DNA of 64,000 nt from Aquila chrysaetos chrysaetos (taxonomy: Eukaryota; Chordata; Aves; Accipitriformes; Accipitridae): positions 777,857 to 841,856 of the forward strand of contig NC_044007.1 of NCBI RefSeq assembly GCF_900496995.4. The letters are read 5' to 3'. This document shows, in pieces, positions 13,201 to 23,775 of the stretch. Each line of letters opens with the position of its first letter. Positions within the stretch are counted from its first letter, which is position 1. A program made the translations under genes and the position numbers. A model generated the notes under the pieces. The model saw only the letters and a list, made by a program, of their open reading frames with translations. It was not told where the DNA came from and did not search any database.

Positions 13201-13666
13201 GGCCCAGGGCAGGGTGAAAGAGCAGAAGAGAAAGAATACACCCTAAAGGGAAATCCAGCCGTCAGCCTCCTCGCTTTGCACAGACATTGAAAGCTCTAAA
13301 CACCCTCTGGTTCATGTTCGCTTCCCCCGGCACTGTGAGGATTTCATTTGTGTGTGTGCTTAATGAGGTGTTTTGAAATCTGCTTTAGATTCTAGCCACC
13401 CAGCGCTCCTCCAGTTTGGCGGACGTCGAGGCGGAGGCGGGGGCCGAGCCGCGCAAGGGCCACCCCCCCACCCCCATCGCCCCACCGCCGCCGTCGTCGC
13501 GTGATCGTCGCCCGACCTGCCGCGGAGGCTTGGACGGGCACCGCCGCGGCTCCGGAGAGCGGGCAGGAGAGCCCGGTTTGCCGCAGAACACCCAGCCGCT
13601 ACGCGACGCTTGCGTTTTCGTTACGCGCCCCTGCCGAGGGCGGCAGCCGTGCCCCCGGTGAGACAC

Positions 13667-13717
13667 CGGCGGCGGCGGTGGTGGTGGTGGTGGTGGTGGT
13701 GGCGGTGGGGGGGGGGC
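13667..13717 (+). repeat. (GGC/GGT)n trinucleotide repeat ending in a G run
   Basis: A run of GGC, then about nine GGT units, then GGC and ten G. It sits in the inferred HSF1 3'UTR on the sense strand, so the mRNA would carry a GGU/G-rich tract able to form G-quadruplexes. Confidence 0.85.
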
Positions 13718-13869
13718 ACGGCCGTGGGGTGCTCCTCCCGGCCGGGAAGCGGGACGCTCGCCGGGTGTACAGACGGGGTAGCTTTTCTGAGGAAGGGAGT
13801 TCCCCCTCCACCCTTGTCCCCTTCCCTCCTCGCCCCCGGAGAGGCGGATGCGATGGTTTTTAAAAGAGA

Positions 13870-13875
13870 AATAAA
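13870..13875 (+). terminator. Candidate proximal poly(A) signal of HSF1
   Basis: Canonical AATAAA about 670 bases after the HSF1 stop, followed within 40 bases by GT-rich sequence. The conserved AT-rich sequence downstream suggests a longer UTR is also made. Confidence 0.45.
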
Positions 13876-14156
13876 AGTTTGCCGATCTGGCACCGGTGGG
13901 TTGGATCCCGTTGTGGTCTCTGCCTTGCGGTCTGATCCCCCGAGGGTCTCCGTGTGCGCGTGGGCCCCGGGGTGCCCCCATGCCCAGCTTTATCTTCTCT
14001 TCTTATTTTCTCTTGCTCTGTGTGTTTCTTTTCATTTGTTTCTTTGGTTTTGTTTTCCTTTTGCTTAGCAGTAAAAATTTGTACATTTACACTTCAGATT
14101 GTTAATAGTAAAAACTGTATTTTGAATTTTTACATGAGAGAAGAAGAACCCACTTC

Positions 14157-14211
14157 TATCTATATATATATAAATATCTCTCTATATATATACATACAAA
14201 TATATATAAAA
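14157..14211 (+). repeat. TA-rich simple repeat
   Basis: Alternating TA with short interruptions (TATATATATAAATATC, then TCTATATATATACATAC). It lies in the distal HSF1 3'UTR, where the mammalian gene also has an ATATA-rich stretch. Confidence 0.85.
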
Positions 14212-14239
14212 CAAATGGTCTGTCACCTGGTGGCTTTTC

Positions 14240-17200
14240 TATGGTTGAAAGCTTTATTTTTGTCATCTTTTCGGGAAGCGGATGGGATAAAGGCCCAGGA
14301 ATTGCCCTTCATGCCCCCGGACGCCCTGTGCTGTGGGGCGAGGATCCCGGTGCCGGTGCCTGCTCCGGCATCGGCCGTGCGGGAGCCGGAGGTCTTACCG
14401 CGCTTCTCCCGTGGCAGCCAACAAGGTGTGTGTGTGTGTGTTTGAATCCCGTGCTGTGGCTCCCTTGCCTAAATCCCGGGCTGGGCTCCGGGACTGAGTT
14501 TTCCAGGATGTTTCAGAGGAGGAGATGGCAGCGGGGCCCACGCCGACGCGCCGGAGGTGTGGTGGACGCCGTGCGCACCTTTAGGGGTGCTTTTTTTGTT
14601 AAAAAGAACAATAAAAAAAATCTTGGTTGTTACGTTCAGAGCGTTCGAACCTCCCTCCGTCCCGCTCTCCTCCGCTCTGGGCCGGTCGCACGTGCTGCTT
14701 GCTCACCCCGAAGTCACGGAGGCCTCTCGGTGTCGGGGTTCGACCGCAGCCGGGGTTGGACGTCGGGAGAAGCCGGTGCCCGCCGCAGCGCCGTCTCTGC
14801 CGCCTGGGCTCCATCTTCGAGGTCCGAGAGCTGGTCTAGCTGAGATCCATCGCGGGTTGCTGCCGTTCCCGACGAGACGGGAAGCCGTGACCTTGTCCGA
14901 ACCGCAGCGCCTCGCGCCTGGAGCTCCCCGCGGGGACGGGGGGACGCCGGCCGGAGTCCCACCAGTGTCCTGCACACCCTGAAATGCTCCGTCGGGGACC
15001 TGGTGTGGGTGGTCCAGAGCCCCAAGCACGGCTCGTAGGCAAAGTCCCCGCCACCCCTTCTCACTCGGCAGCGACGCACCGAAGCAGATTTGGGGCCGAG
15101 TTGTCCCTCTGACCCTGCTGCTTCTCCGGGTCTCATCCAGGGACGGGGACACGATGATGTGTGACGGGGCCAGCGTATCTCGATGCGCCATCCCGTCCGC
15201 TTTAGCCGGGTTACTTGGTGGTGCCGTCGAGCATCTCCCGTCCCCGTCAACGTGCTGCCTGCCCCGGGGCTCGCGGTGACCGGCTCTGCCGTTACCTTCT
15301 GAGCTGGGGGGCAGGGACGTCCCCGCACCGCGGCGTCAGCCCCACGGAGCGGGGGACAGTTGGCGTCCGACCCCTTCTCCAGCTCAGCCCGGCCTTGCCT
15401 TGGCCTGCTCAGAGGTGTTGTCCCCTCCAAACGGTGGTGGCCTGTCCGGCGTTCAGGTCCACTGCCGCCTCTCCCCCGGGAGAGGGGTCACCTCCCGCTC
15501 CCGCTGTGCCAGCCCCCCCGCTCCTTTTCCCCGGACACCCGTCTCCCTCGTTCCCTCCCTGCCCTTTATGCCAGATGTTTGCCTTTGCTCCTCCTGTCCC
15601 TCAGCCCTTGAAACGGCTCCGCTTCCGACTTTCTCCCACGTTCTGCCTTCGGGTTTGGTGTGCCGGTTGTCCCCCCGAGGTTGTCCACCCCGAAGTCGTC
15701 ACCCCTGCGGACGTCTGCTCCGCCAACGCTGCCTTCATCTTCCGGAGCAAGAGAAGGGAATCGCTACGGCGAGGGGAGGATGCCGCGTTCACGAGGAGAC
15801 CCGCGGGCGCGTTTCCCCAAACTCGCACGATGGACGGGTCCGCGGTGCCGTGAGCTCAGCACGTGCTGCGGCCGAGGGTCCCGACCCTGGCTCCGCTGCG
15901 GTGGCGGAGGGGCGACGCGCGAGGACGCCCTCGGCTCCGCGCGGCAGGATCAACCCCCACTTCTGCGGCTCGACCAAAAGTCATGTGTCCGGCCATCGGC
16001 AGAACGCGACTTCCTTTAATAGCCCAGGCGTAATTAAGCAATTAAGAACTGGCTGGGTGACAGCACCCGTGCAGAGGTGTGCTCTGCGGGGACCGGGGCT
16101 CAGCCCGCGCTCCGCAGCATTTCCACGTGCGGTCGCACCGATGGACGCACTGGGGGGGGCACGGGGATGCCGAGGGAGCCACGGGGACGGCAGCGGCGGG
16201 GTCCCAGGGACGGGGAGCTGGATGGTCCGGCGGGATGGAGGACATTTGGGCACGGGACGGAGCACGTGGCAGGGCCAGCCCCACAAGCCACAGAAGCTCT
16301 GCTCCGTGGCGAGGAGGACGAGGGAGCGTCGCGCCCTGCCGTTAGGGTTGATGAGGCGGCTGGAAACGATCCCATTACTTGACAAGGTCATTATAAACAT
16401 GGAGAAAGTGTAGGAGCTGACAAAAATCACTGCACGCTGCGGGTAACGCTTCCCAGTGAGGGACTGCCCGGTCTGCGTGGCACGTCGGACGGGAGCCGGT
16501 GCTCACGCCTGCGCCGGCAGGTCGAGCTGGAAGCTGAAGGCAGATGAGTTCAACCTGGGAAATGGGGTTTCCAATGCTGCCGTGTTTGACCTCCGGACTG
16601 ATGGATCTGCCCCCCCTGATGCTGTCGGCTCGGGCCGCTGGCTTTTCGGGCAGGGGCTTTGGCTTGACGTGGATTACTGCCCTCCCCTCGGATGCCGTCA
16701 GCAGCCCTCGCTGCCCGAGGATGCCCGGGGTGACGGCTCCATGCTCCCCGCTTTCTCCAGACCGGGCATTTCCCGGGTGTCCTCAGTGTCGCTTCAGCGG
16801 GATGAGCTCAAGGCGGCCTCTCGGAGCCGCTGCAATGCTGGGGGGGACATGGTGGTGAGCAGGGGTGGTCCGTGGTCACAACTCGGCAGGACACGTGGAT
16901 GGCTGCAGCACGCAATGTTGTGCACAATGCTTGACAGTTTTGGGGTTTTTTTTCCCCCCATCTCGTTCCCCGGTCAGGGTCCTTCCCTGCAGCCTGGTGC
17001 GTCAGTGGGTGCCTCAACTTGGGGGGGGGGGGTCATTCACGCTGGAGCCAGCAGTCGGCTGGAGTGGGAGCTGGCGGAGATGCTGGTACCTGCCTGGTCA
17101 GGAAGCCTTTGGGCAGGTCCCAGTTGTGGGGGGGGGGGGGCCACATCTGCGGTAAAACTCTTCCCTCCCATGGCCCTGATCTCCTTGGGATTGGGGGGGG

Positions 17201-19150
17201 GTCATGGCGATGCCGCCACGGCTGCACAGTGGCTTGGGGGGGGGCAGTGGCCCCTCCGCAGCCCCGGGCTTTGGGGTCCCCCGAGTGCTGGGGGAGCCCC
17301 TCGCTCCGGGCAGGCCGTAACGATCCAACTAATCGTGTGTGACGCGGGCGGCCAGCTCGCATGATCTCATCCCGGCTAATGAGGTAAATGTCTGGCGGGG
17401 CTGAGCACTGCTGCTGGAAACTTCCCCCCCCCCCAATTCATCACCCGCCGCCAGAGACGCCTCCGTCCCCCTCGCACCCGCTCCAGCCCCCCGTAACCGG
17501 AGCCGCTGAGCACCGCGACGGGGACGGGACCGCTGATGAGGTGCGGGGGGGGGACGGGGCCCCTCGCCCCGACGCACCGTGTTTGGCCCCGGGATGACCG
17601 CCCAAGAGAGGGTCCCATAGAGGGGCTGCAACGTGGAAATGGGGTTCTGGCGGTGGAGGGGTCCCACTGGGCTGCTCGGTAACACCCCCCCCGCCAGGGA
17701 CCCCTGCACGGACTTAGAGCCCCGCGGGGCGCAGGGTCCCCGGGGTCTTTTGGGTGACTGCCATCACCGTGGGGAGGACGGCGGCACTTTCCCAGTGCCG
17801 GGAGCGGACCCCAGTGGGGACCCCCACCCCCCCAGTTTAACTCAGAGGCGACCCAGGAGCTTCTAGGGGGTCCTCTTGCATGGGGGGTGGCCCCTCGCTG
17901 ACCTCCATCCCACCGCCCCCCGTGTCGGGGGGGGGGGTCACCCCTCCCCAGGTCCCTGTGAATGCTGGAAAAAGGTTGTAGAAAAATCCCGTCGGATGGA
18001 GTCGAGGCTGGGCTGAGCCCGGCGTGAGCGCGGGGTGGGGAGGCACCGTTGGGGGCTGCCTCCGCCGGGGTAGGGACCGAGGTGGCGTCATTAAAACCAT
18101 TAAAAAGCTTTTTTTGGCCTTTATGTGGCAGATAACGGAGGCACATCCATCCCTTCCAGGGAAGGGCTCCAGGACAGCCGGGAAGGGGCCCCCGGCGTGG
18201 GAAAAAAGGGCCGGGCACCGGCAACTCGCCGTGCGGCAACCCCGACCGTGGCCGTGCCGGTAGCCGCCGCCGAGGGCGAGGTGTGCGGGAAAGGCAAACA
18301 CACGGTGCTAATTCCCCGGTACACTTCATCACCTCCCGGCAAACGGCAGCCCCGGGGCCCCGCGCCGGAGGTGGGACCGAGGTGTTTAATAGCCCTTGAT
18401 AGATTTCCCGCACTGCCCCCCCCCCAGATTTCCTCCTAGTCGTCTTTTTTGAACCCGTGTTAACTTTTGGCAGCCGGAGCGGGCGCAGAGAAGGGCCGGG
18501 CAGCCTCCGGAGCTGCTGCTGGGGGGGGGGGGAACGGGCATCTGCACCGGGTGGGCCGGGGATTAGCGCCAGGGCAGCACGGGGATGGGATTTGACGCCT
18601 TCATTAAAGGTGTTGGCAGAAGAGCCCGTTAACGAGCGCTGCTGTTGGCTCCCCGGGCACGACGCACGCAGCGGTGCCGGTGTTGGGGCAGGGGGCTTTT
18701 GCGGCGGGTGGGAGACGCGATGGGGAGAAGCCGGTGCCGCCGCAGGGGACCACGACGGAGGAGAAGTCACGGCGCTGTCGCCCCAGGGCTGGGGACAAGG
18801 ACAGGGCCAGCCCCGGTCGCCCACGGCCGCAGGATGGATTCCTGGGGAGCCCCGCGGTAGCGGAGCCCTGTGCCGGCGGCAGGGGGGCTTCGCCGGGGGT
18901 CTGCGCCCAGCACCCCCCCCCCTCTCTGCTCCCCGGCCAGCCGGTGCCGAACAGCCGGCTCCCTCCGACCGCCGTCCTCTGGCTGGCCAGACCCCCAGCT
19001 CCATGCTTGGGGGGGGGCAACACCCCCATCCCGCACCCCCGTGCATCCCCCCCACGGCGCTGCCCGGGCGAGGGGCTGCGGCCGCGCTGCTCCCACCCTG
19101 GGTGGGTCCGGCGGCCGTGGGGTGCCGGCACCCGTCTCCACCACACCACG
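14240..19150. other. Intergenic region between convergent HSF1 and the secreted-protein gene
   Basis: No gene is recognised here. The DNA is GC-rich with long G/C homopolymers, so open frames of 200-800 codons occur by chance, including an 806-codon frame on the - strand. Set into it are short AT-rich islands near 15990-16060, 16350-16450, 17310-17400, 18085-18150, 18290-18480 and 18590-18660 that look unlike their surroundings. They may be conserved non-coding elements. Confidence 0.6.
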
Positions 19151-19167
19151 CGGCTGCTGCGGGGACC

Positions 19168-19173
19168 TTTATT
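19168..19173 (-). terminator. Poly(A) signal AATAAA of the secreted-protein gene
   Basis: On the - strand the hexamer AATAAA lies about 375 bases past the stop codon of the gene at 19549-23623. About 20-35 bases further is a GU-rich stretch (GTGGTGTGGTGG), as expected for a cleavage site. This supports a real 3' end near 19.15 kb. Confidence 0.8.
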
Positions 19174-19548
19174 GGGGGAGGACGGAGGGGCACAGGCGGC
19201 GGGGGGGGGGCCGCTCCGCTCGCAGCCCCAGCTCCGGGGGCACGTGGAGGGGTCCGGCCACCTCCACGACCCCTGTCCCACAGCGGACCCCGCTCCCCGG
19301 GCAGCCCCCGGCCCCCCAACAGACCCCCAGCGGTATGGGGGTCCGAGGGGAGCCGCGCACCGTGCCAAGGCGGGGGGGGGGTGGTTCGCCCCACTGTGGG
19401 GTGCAGGCTGGGCCGTGGGGCTGTGGGGGGCACGGCGAGGACTGGTGGGGGACGGAGGGACCCGAGGCAGGGAAGACATGGAGAGGCAGCGGGAAAGCTC
19501 GGGAAAGGACTGCGTCCCGGGAGGCATCTCCGGTGAGGCTCGGCCGTC

Positions 19549-22500
19549 TCAGATCCCTGGGGAGGGAGATGCTGCGTCAGCCCCCCCCCGCACCCCCTCA
19601 GCTCGCCCCGGCAGCGCTCCCACCGTCCCACCCTGTGCCCCCCCCCCAGCCCCGCAGTCACCTTGGGATGCCAGCGACTCCTCCGAGTCCACGTCGTGGT
19701 CCACTCCTGCAGGCAAGCGGAGATGCCGGGGCTGGGGGGGGCAGGCACCCGCATCCCCCCGCTAACGGGGCACTCCTGGCTTATGGGGGGGGGCATCCCC
19801 AGCTAAGGGGGCACCCCCGGCTAACGGGGCACCCCGGGGACTCTAACAACCCGCAGGGAACCAGGACCAGGCTCGGGATGGTCCCACATCCCCGGCTCGG
19901 GAGCCCCCCCATTGCAACCCTGGGCTGGGTGCTGGGCAGGGACCCCCACCCTCAGCCGGTCGAGGGGGGCAGCACGGGGATGGGGGGGGGACACACACAA
20001 AGCCCCAGGGCCTCACCCTCCTCCGACTCGTTGGACTGGGCCGGGACATCCACGACGGGACCTGCAGGAGGGCAGAGAGCACGGGGTCAGCGCCTAACGA
20101 TGGGACGGGAGCGGGGACCCCCCCCCCATCCCCGGACCCCCACGCAGGGCAGAGCATCGGCACCCACCGCCCCGGGCTTCCCCGGCGAGGGTGTCCACGC
20201 CGAAGGAGCCGCTGTTGAGGGAGTCGAGGCTGGAGGAGTCGCTGCTGAGGGACTCCCGCGTCCCATCGTCCGTGGGCGACCGCTCCGCACCCTCGAAGCT
20301 GACGGAGGTCAGACCTGCGGGAGAGGTGAGCGCGGCCGGGCTGCGGGGCACCGGGCGGGGGGCCGGGCGTGTGAGGCGTCCCCCCCCGTGCAGCGCACGG
20401 GCCGGCGTACCCCCCCGTCGCACACCGGGCGGGGGTCCGCGCGTGCATCGCCTGGTCCCTGCGCGCAGGGCGAGGGTCTGCGCGCCCCGGGCAGGGTGAG
20501 GGCATGGGTTGCACGGTCCCTGCGCACGGGGCAGGGGTCCGTGCCCACGTTGGAGGGTCCCTGCGCATGGGGCAGGGGTCCGTGCCCATGTTGGAGGGTC
20601 CCTGCGCATGGGGCAGGGGTCCGTGCCCACGTTGGAGGGTCCCTGCGCACAGGGGCAGGGGTCCGTGCCCACGTTGGAGGGTCCCTACGCACGGGGCAGG
20701 GGTCCGTGCCCACGTTGGAGGGTCCCTGCGCGCAACGCAGAGGCCTGGGCGCGCAGCACAGGGGTCTGCGCCCGTGTTGGAGGTTGCCTGCGCGTACAGG
20801 GCAAGGGTCTGTGCATGCATTGCATGGTCTGTGTGCGCAGGGCAGGGGTCTGTGCGTGCGCTGCATGGTGTCTTGCACAGGGCAGGAGTTGGCACGTGCG
20901 CCGCATGGTCTCTGCGCACAGGGCAGGGGGCTGTGCCCATGTTGGAGGGTCCCTGTGCACGCAGGGCAGGGGGCTGTGCCCACGTTGGAGGGTCCCTGCG
21001 CACGGGGCAAGGGTCCGTGCCCACGTTGGAGGGTCCCTGCGCACAAGGCGGAGGCCTGGGCGCGCAGCACAGGGGTCTGCGCCCGTGTTGGAGGTTGCCT
21101 GCGCGTACAGGGCAGGGGTCTGTGCATGCATTGCATGGTCTGTGTGCGCAGGGCAGGGGTCTGTGCACGCGGGGCAGGGGTCTGTGCCCACGTTAGAGGG
21201 TCCCTGCGCACAGGGCAGGGGGTCTGTGCCTGCTGGGCAGGGTCCGTGCCCGCACGGCACAGCCCCGTGCCGGTGCCCGGCCGTGCCGTCTCGCCCCGAG
21301 CCCAGCCGTACCTTTGCCCAGGCGCTGTGCCGAGGTGGTGAGATCACCTGGGGGAGGAGAGGGGCGTCAGGAGGAGCTGGGGGGGGGCAGAGACCCCCGG
21401 GGTCCCACCCGCCGGCCATGCCCCCGCCGGGGGTCCGGCCACCCCTCGCCCTCCCTGGGCCCCGGACGCTCGCCGAGGGCTGCCACCCCGTCCGGCTCCC
21501 ACGTCCCCGATCCGATGCTCACTCTCTCCGGAGGCCTCCAGCTTGGCCGGGCTGACGGGCTCTGGAAAAGACGGGCAGGGGGATGTGAGCCCCACGGCAC
21601 CCACACTCTGCCCCCCCCTCCACTGCCAGCCCTCCCCCCCTCCAGACCTTGGCCGGGAGGGAAACTGAGGCACAGAGCAGGTAGGTCCCAGCTTTTGGCT
21701 GGGTGACCCTGGGCGGGGGGCTATGTGGGGCAGGGTCCCCCCACGGCGCTGACCCAGCCTCGGCCCCCCCTACCTGGTGTCTGTCCTTCTGCAGAAAGGG
21801 CCACGTCCAGGGTGCTCGCGGGCTCTGCGGGGACACGGGGGGGGCAGACACGGGCCAGGGAGCACGTCCCGGCCACCGCTGCCCCCGGGGGATCGGGGAC
21901 CAGGGTGGGGGTCCCCAGGAGACCCCGGGGGGAACACAGCCCAAAGCCCCTCCCCTCAGACAGATAGGGACCCCCCCCCCCACCAGCAGCACCCACTGGG
22001 ACTCCTGCCCTGGGCACCGAGGGTGCCCCCAGCCCTCTCTCCCCCCCAAGCCCCCTCACCATCGGCCGTCGCGGCGGCCAGGACCAGGAGGACGACCACG
22101 GCCAGTGTCGGGGCCCTGCGGAGGAGACGCAGCTTTTGGGGGACCCCGAACCCCCATAGCACCCCTCACTGCTCCTGCTCCCCCTGCACACCCCCTGGCA
22201 CCCCCCCCCCGACCCCACCAGCCCCTCCCTGGCTCCTATGGGACCCTGCAGCCCCCCCCCCATGGTCCCTGTCCCCATGCTGGCGTCACCCCAGCTCCGG
22301 GCAGGCAGGTTGGAGGGGACCCAACAGGAGGTGACCCCCCCCCCCCGTGGAGCATCCCGTGCCGCAGCCCCCGGCCTCGGCGGACCCCGCGTCCTGGCCT
22401 TGTCCCCCCCGCCTGTGACCGAGCCGGGCCGAGCTGGGGGCTGTGAGCCTGCGGGCAGGAGCCGCTGCGCCCCCCCCGCAGCTGCATGGGGTGGGGGGGG

Positions 22501-23623
22501 CCAGGGGACCCTGCGACCAGCCAGGGAGCGGTGAGGCAGCCTGGCAATTGGGGTATGGGGTGACACTGCGGGGGGGGATGACTGCCACATGCCAGCGGGC
22601 CGGGTGCATCCCAGAAACGCCCCCAGAACCCCCCCAGAGCTGCCAGGAGATGCCCCCGGGACCCCCCAGTACTGCTGGGAGATGCCCCCCCAGGTCTCTC
22701 CGGAGATGCCCCCCAAGATCCCCCAGCACTGCTGGGAGATGCTCCCCAGACCCCCCGGTGCTGCCAGGAGACGCCCCCCCAGGTCTCTCTGGAGATGCCC
22801 CCCCCAGGCCCCCCAGTACTGCTGGGAGATGCCCTGGGACCCCTCAAGTGCAGCTGGGAGATGCCCCCCCAGATCTCTCTGGAGATGTCCCCTGGACCCC
22901 TCAGTGCAGCCAGGAGATGCCCCCAGGACCCCCCCAGTACTGCTGGGGGATGCTCCCCAGATCTCTCTGGAGGTGCCCCCCAGATCTCTCTGGAGATGCC
23001 CCCCCAGATCTCACCAGAGATGCCCCCCCAGATCTCTCCGGAGATGCCCCCCCAGATCTCGCCAGAGATGCCCCCCCCAGATCTCACCAGAGATGCCCCC
23101 CCCAGATCTCTCTGGAGATGCCCCCCAGATCTCACCAGAGATGCCCCCCCAGATCTCACCAGAGATGCCCCCCCAGATCTCTCTGGAGATGCCCCCCCAG
23201 ATCTCGCCAGAGATGCCCCCCGGACCCCCAGCGCTGCCGGGAGATGCCCCCCCAGATCTCTCTGGAGATGCCCCCCCAGATCTCGCCAGAGATGCCCCCC
23301 CAGATCTCGCCGGAGATGCCCCCCCCAGATCTCTCTGGAGATGCCCCCCCAGATCTCGCCAGACATGCCCCCCGGACCCCCAGCGCTGCCGGGAGATGCC
23401 CCCCCAGGTCTCTCCGGAGATGCCCCCCGGACCCCCAGCAGAGATGCCCCCCGGGAGAAGCCCCCCCCCCCCCCCCGCAGCGGGCAGCGCTGGCGTCCCG
23501 GCGCCGGCGTTTCCCCTCGCCCCCGGTGCCCGTTGCCGGGCCGGTGCTCGCCGGGGCGGAGCCGGGCCCCCGCTCTCCGTCCGTTCGCCCCCCGTCCCGG
23601 TCTCACCGGCGCGCCGGGGCCAT
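19549..23623 (-). CDS. Unrecognised secreted acidic Ser-rich protein, nine exons, 147 aa
   Basis: Coding exons on the - strand, 5' to 3': 23623-23607, 22115-22060, 21824-21774, 21561-21523, 21347-21312, 20314-20168, 20061-20017, 19706-19662, 19556-19549 (TGA at 19551-19549). Every border is GT-AG, intron 1 is phase 2 and the other seven are phase 1, and the frame stays open throughout, which chance would hardly give. The product starts MAPARRAPTLAVVVLLVLAA, a clear signal peptide, with likely cleavage after residue 23 (ATA/DE). The mature part of about 124 residues has 26 Asp/Glu against 6 Lys/Arg and no Cys, Met, Tyr or Trp. It has a Ser-rich centre (residues 88-103, ESLSSDSSSLDSLNSGS), one N-glycosylation sequon (Asn126) and an acidic tail ending SEESLASQGI. 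No membrane segment follows the signal. I do not recognise the family. Expected state is a disordered, phosphorylated or glycosylated secreted protein. Confidence 0.82.
20500..21240. repeat. Minisatellite, about 41-bp unit, in intron 5 of the secreted-protein gene
   Basis: Tandem copies of a unit built on 'GGTCCCTGCGCACGGGGCAG' plus 'GGGTCCGTGCCCACGTTGGA'. Neighbouring copies at 20551, 20592 and 20633 are 41 bp apart. A larger block that starts 'GCGCGCAGCACAGGGGTCTG' recurs about 311 bp later (20750 and 21061), so there is higher-order structure. It is read without stops in several frames, but this comes from the repeat. Confidence 0.9.
22600..23455. repeat. Minisatellite, about 24-27-bp unit, in intron 1 of the secreted-protein gene
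   Basis: Many copies of 'GAGATGCCCCCCCAGATCTC' followed by TCTGGA, CCAGA or CCGGA variants. A more diverged version (ACCCCCCAGTACTGCTGGGA) fills 22.62-22.95 kb. The unit carries AGATCT, so the array is dense in one restriction-site palindrome. It fills most of the intron between exons 1 and 2. Confidence 0.9.
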
Positions 23624-23639
23624 GGCTGCGGCGGGGGCG

Positions 23640-23775
23640 CGGGTCGGGGTCCGGTCCGGTCCGGTCCGGGTGCGGGTCCGCCGGCGCTGCGGGAGCCCGG
23701 CCCGGCGCCGCCCGGGGCCGTTATAGCCGCAGGGGGCTGGGCGACGGCCAGGTGGCGCCGGGCCAGCCAATCCGC
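23640..23775 (-). promoter_or_regulatory. Promoter of the secreted-protein gene (TATA and CCAAT)
   Basis: On the - strand, reading toward the gene, an ATTGG (reverse CCAAT, 23771-23767) is followed about 42 bases later by CTATAAC, with the TATAA core at 23725-23721. The start codon is about 100 bases further at 23623. Spacing fits a TATA-box promoter with start near 23.69 kb. A TATA box is more usual for regulated, tissue-specific genes than for housekeeping ones. Confidence 0.6.

Larger units (their letters stand above)
13201..14235 (+). other. HSF1: HSF1 3'UTR
   Basis: The 3'UTR follows the stop at 13200. Near 14095-14140 an AT-rich stretch (GTATTTTGAATTTTTACA) followed by TA-rich sequence resembles the distal 3'UTR of mammalian HSF1 as I remember it, so the transcript probably ends near 14.2 kb. 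The first 650 bases are very CpG-rich and include a GGT/GGC repeat. A candidate early poly(A) signal AATAAA is at 13870-13875, a TATAAA variant at 14205-14210, and a later AATAAA at 14610-14615. Which is used cannot be decided here. Confidence 0.6.

Noticed and set aside
17376-19796. 806-codon open frame on the - strand
   Set aside because: It overlaps the last exons of the secreted-protein gene in another frame and is full of Pro/Gly/Arg runs. GC-rich DNA with few stops explains it.
20500-21240. Repeat array that could be mistaken for CRISPR
   Set aside because: Units are contiguous with no unique spacers, no cas genes, and the setting is a vertebrate intron.
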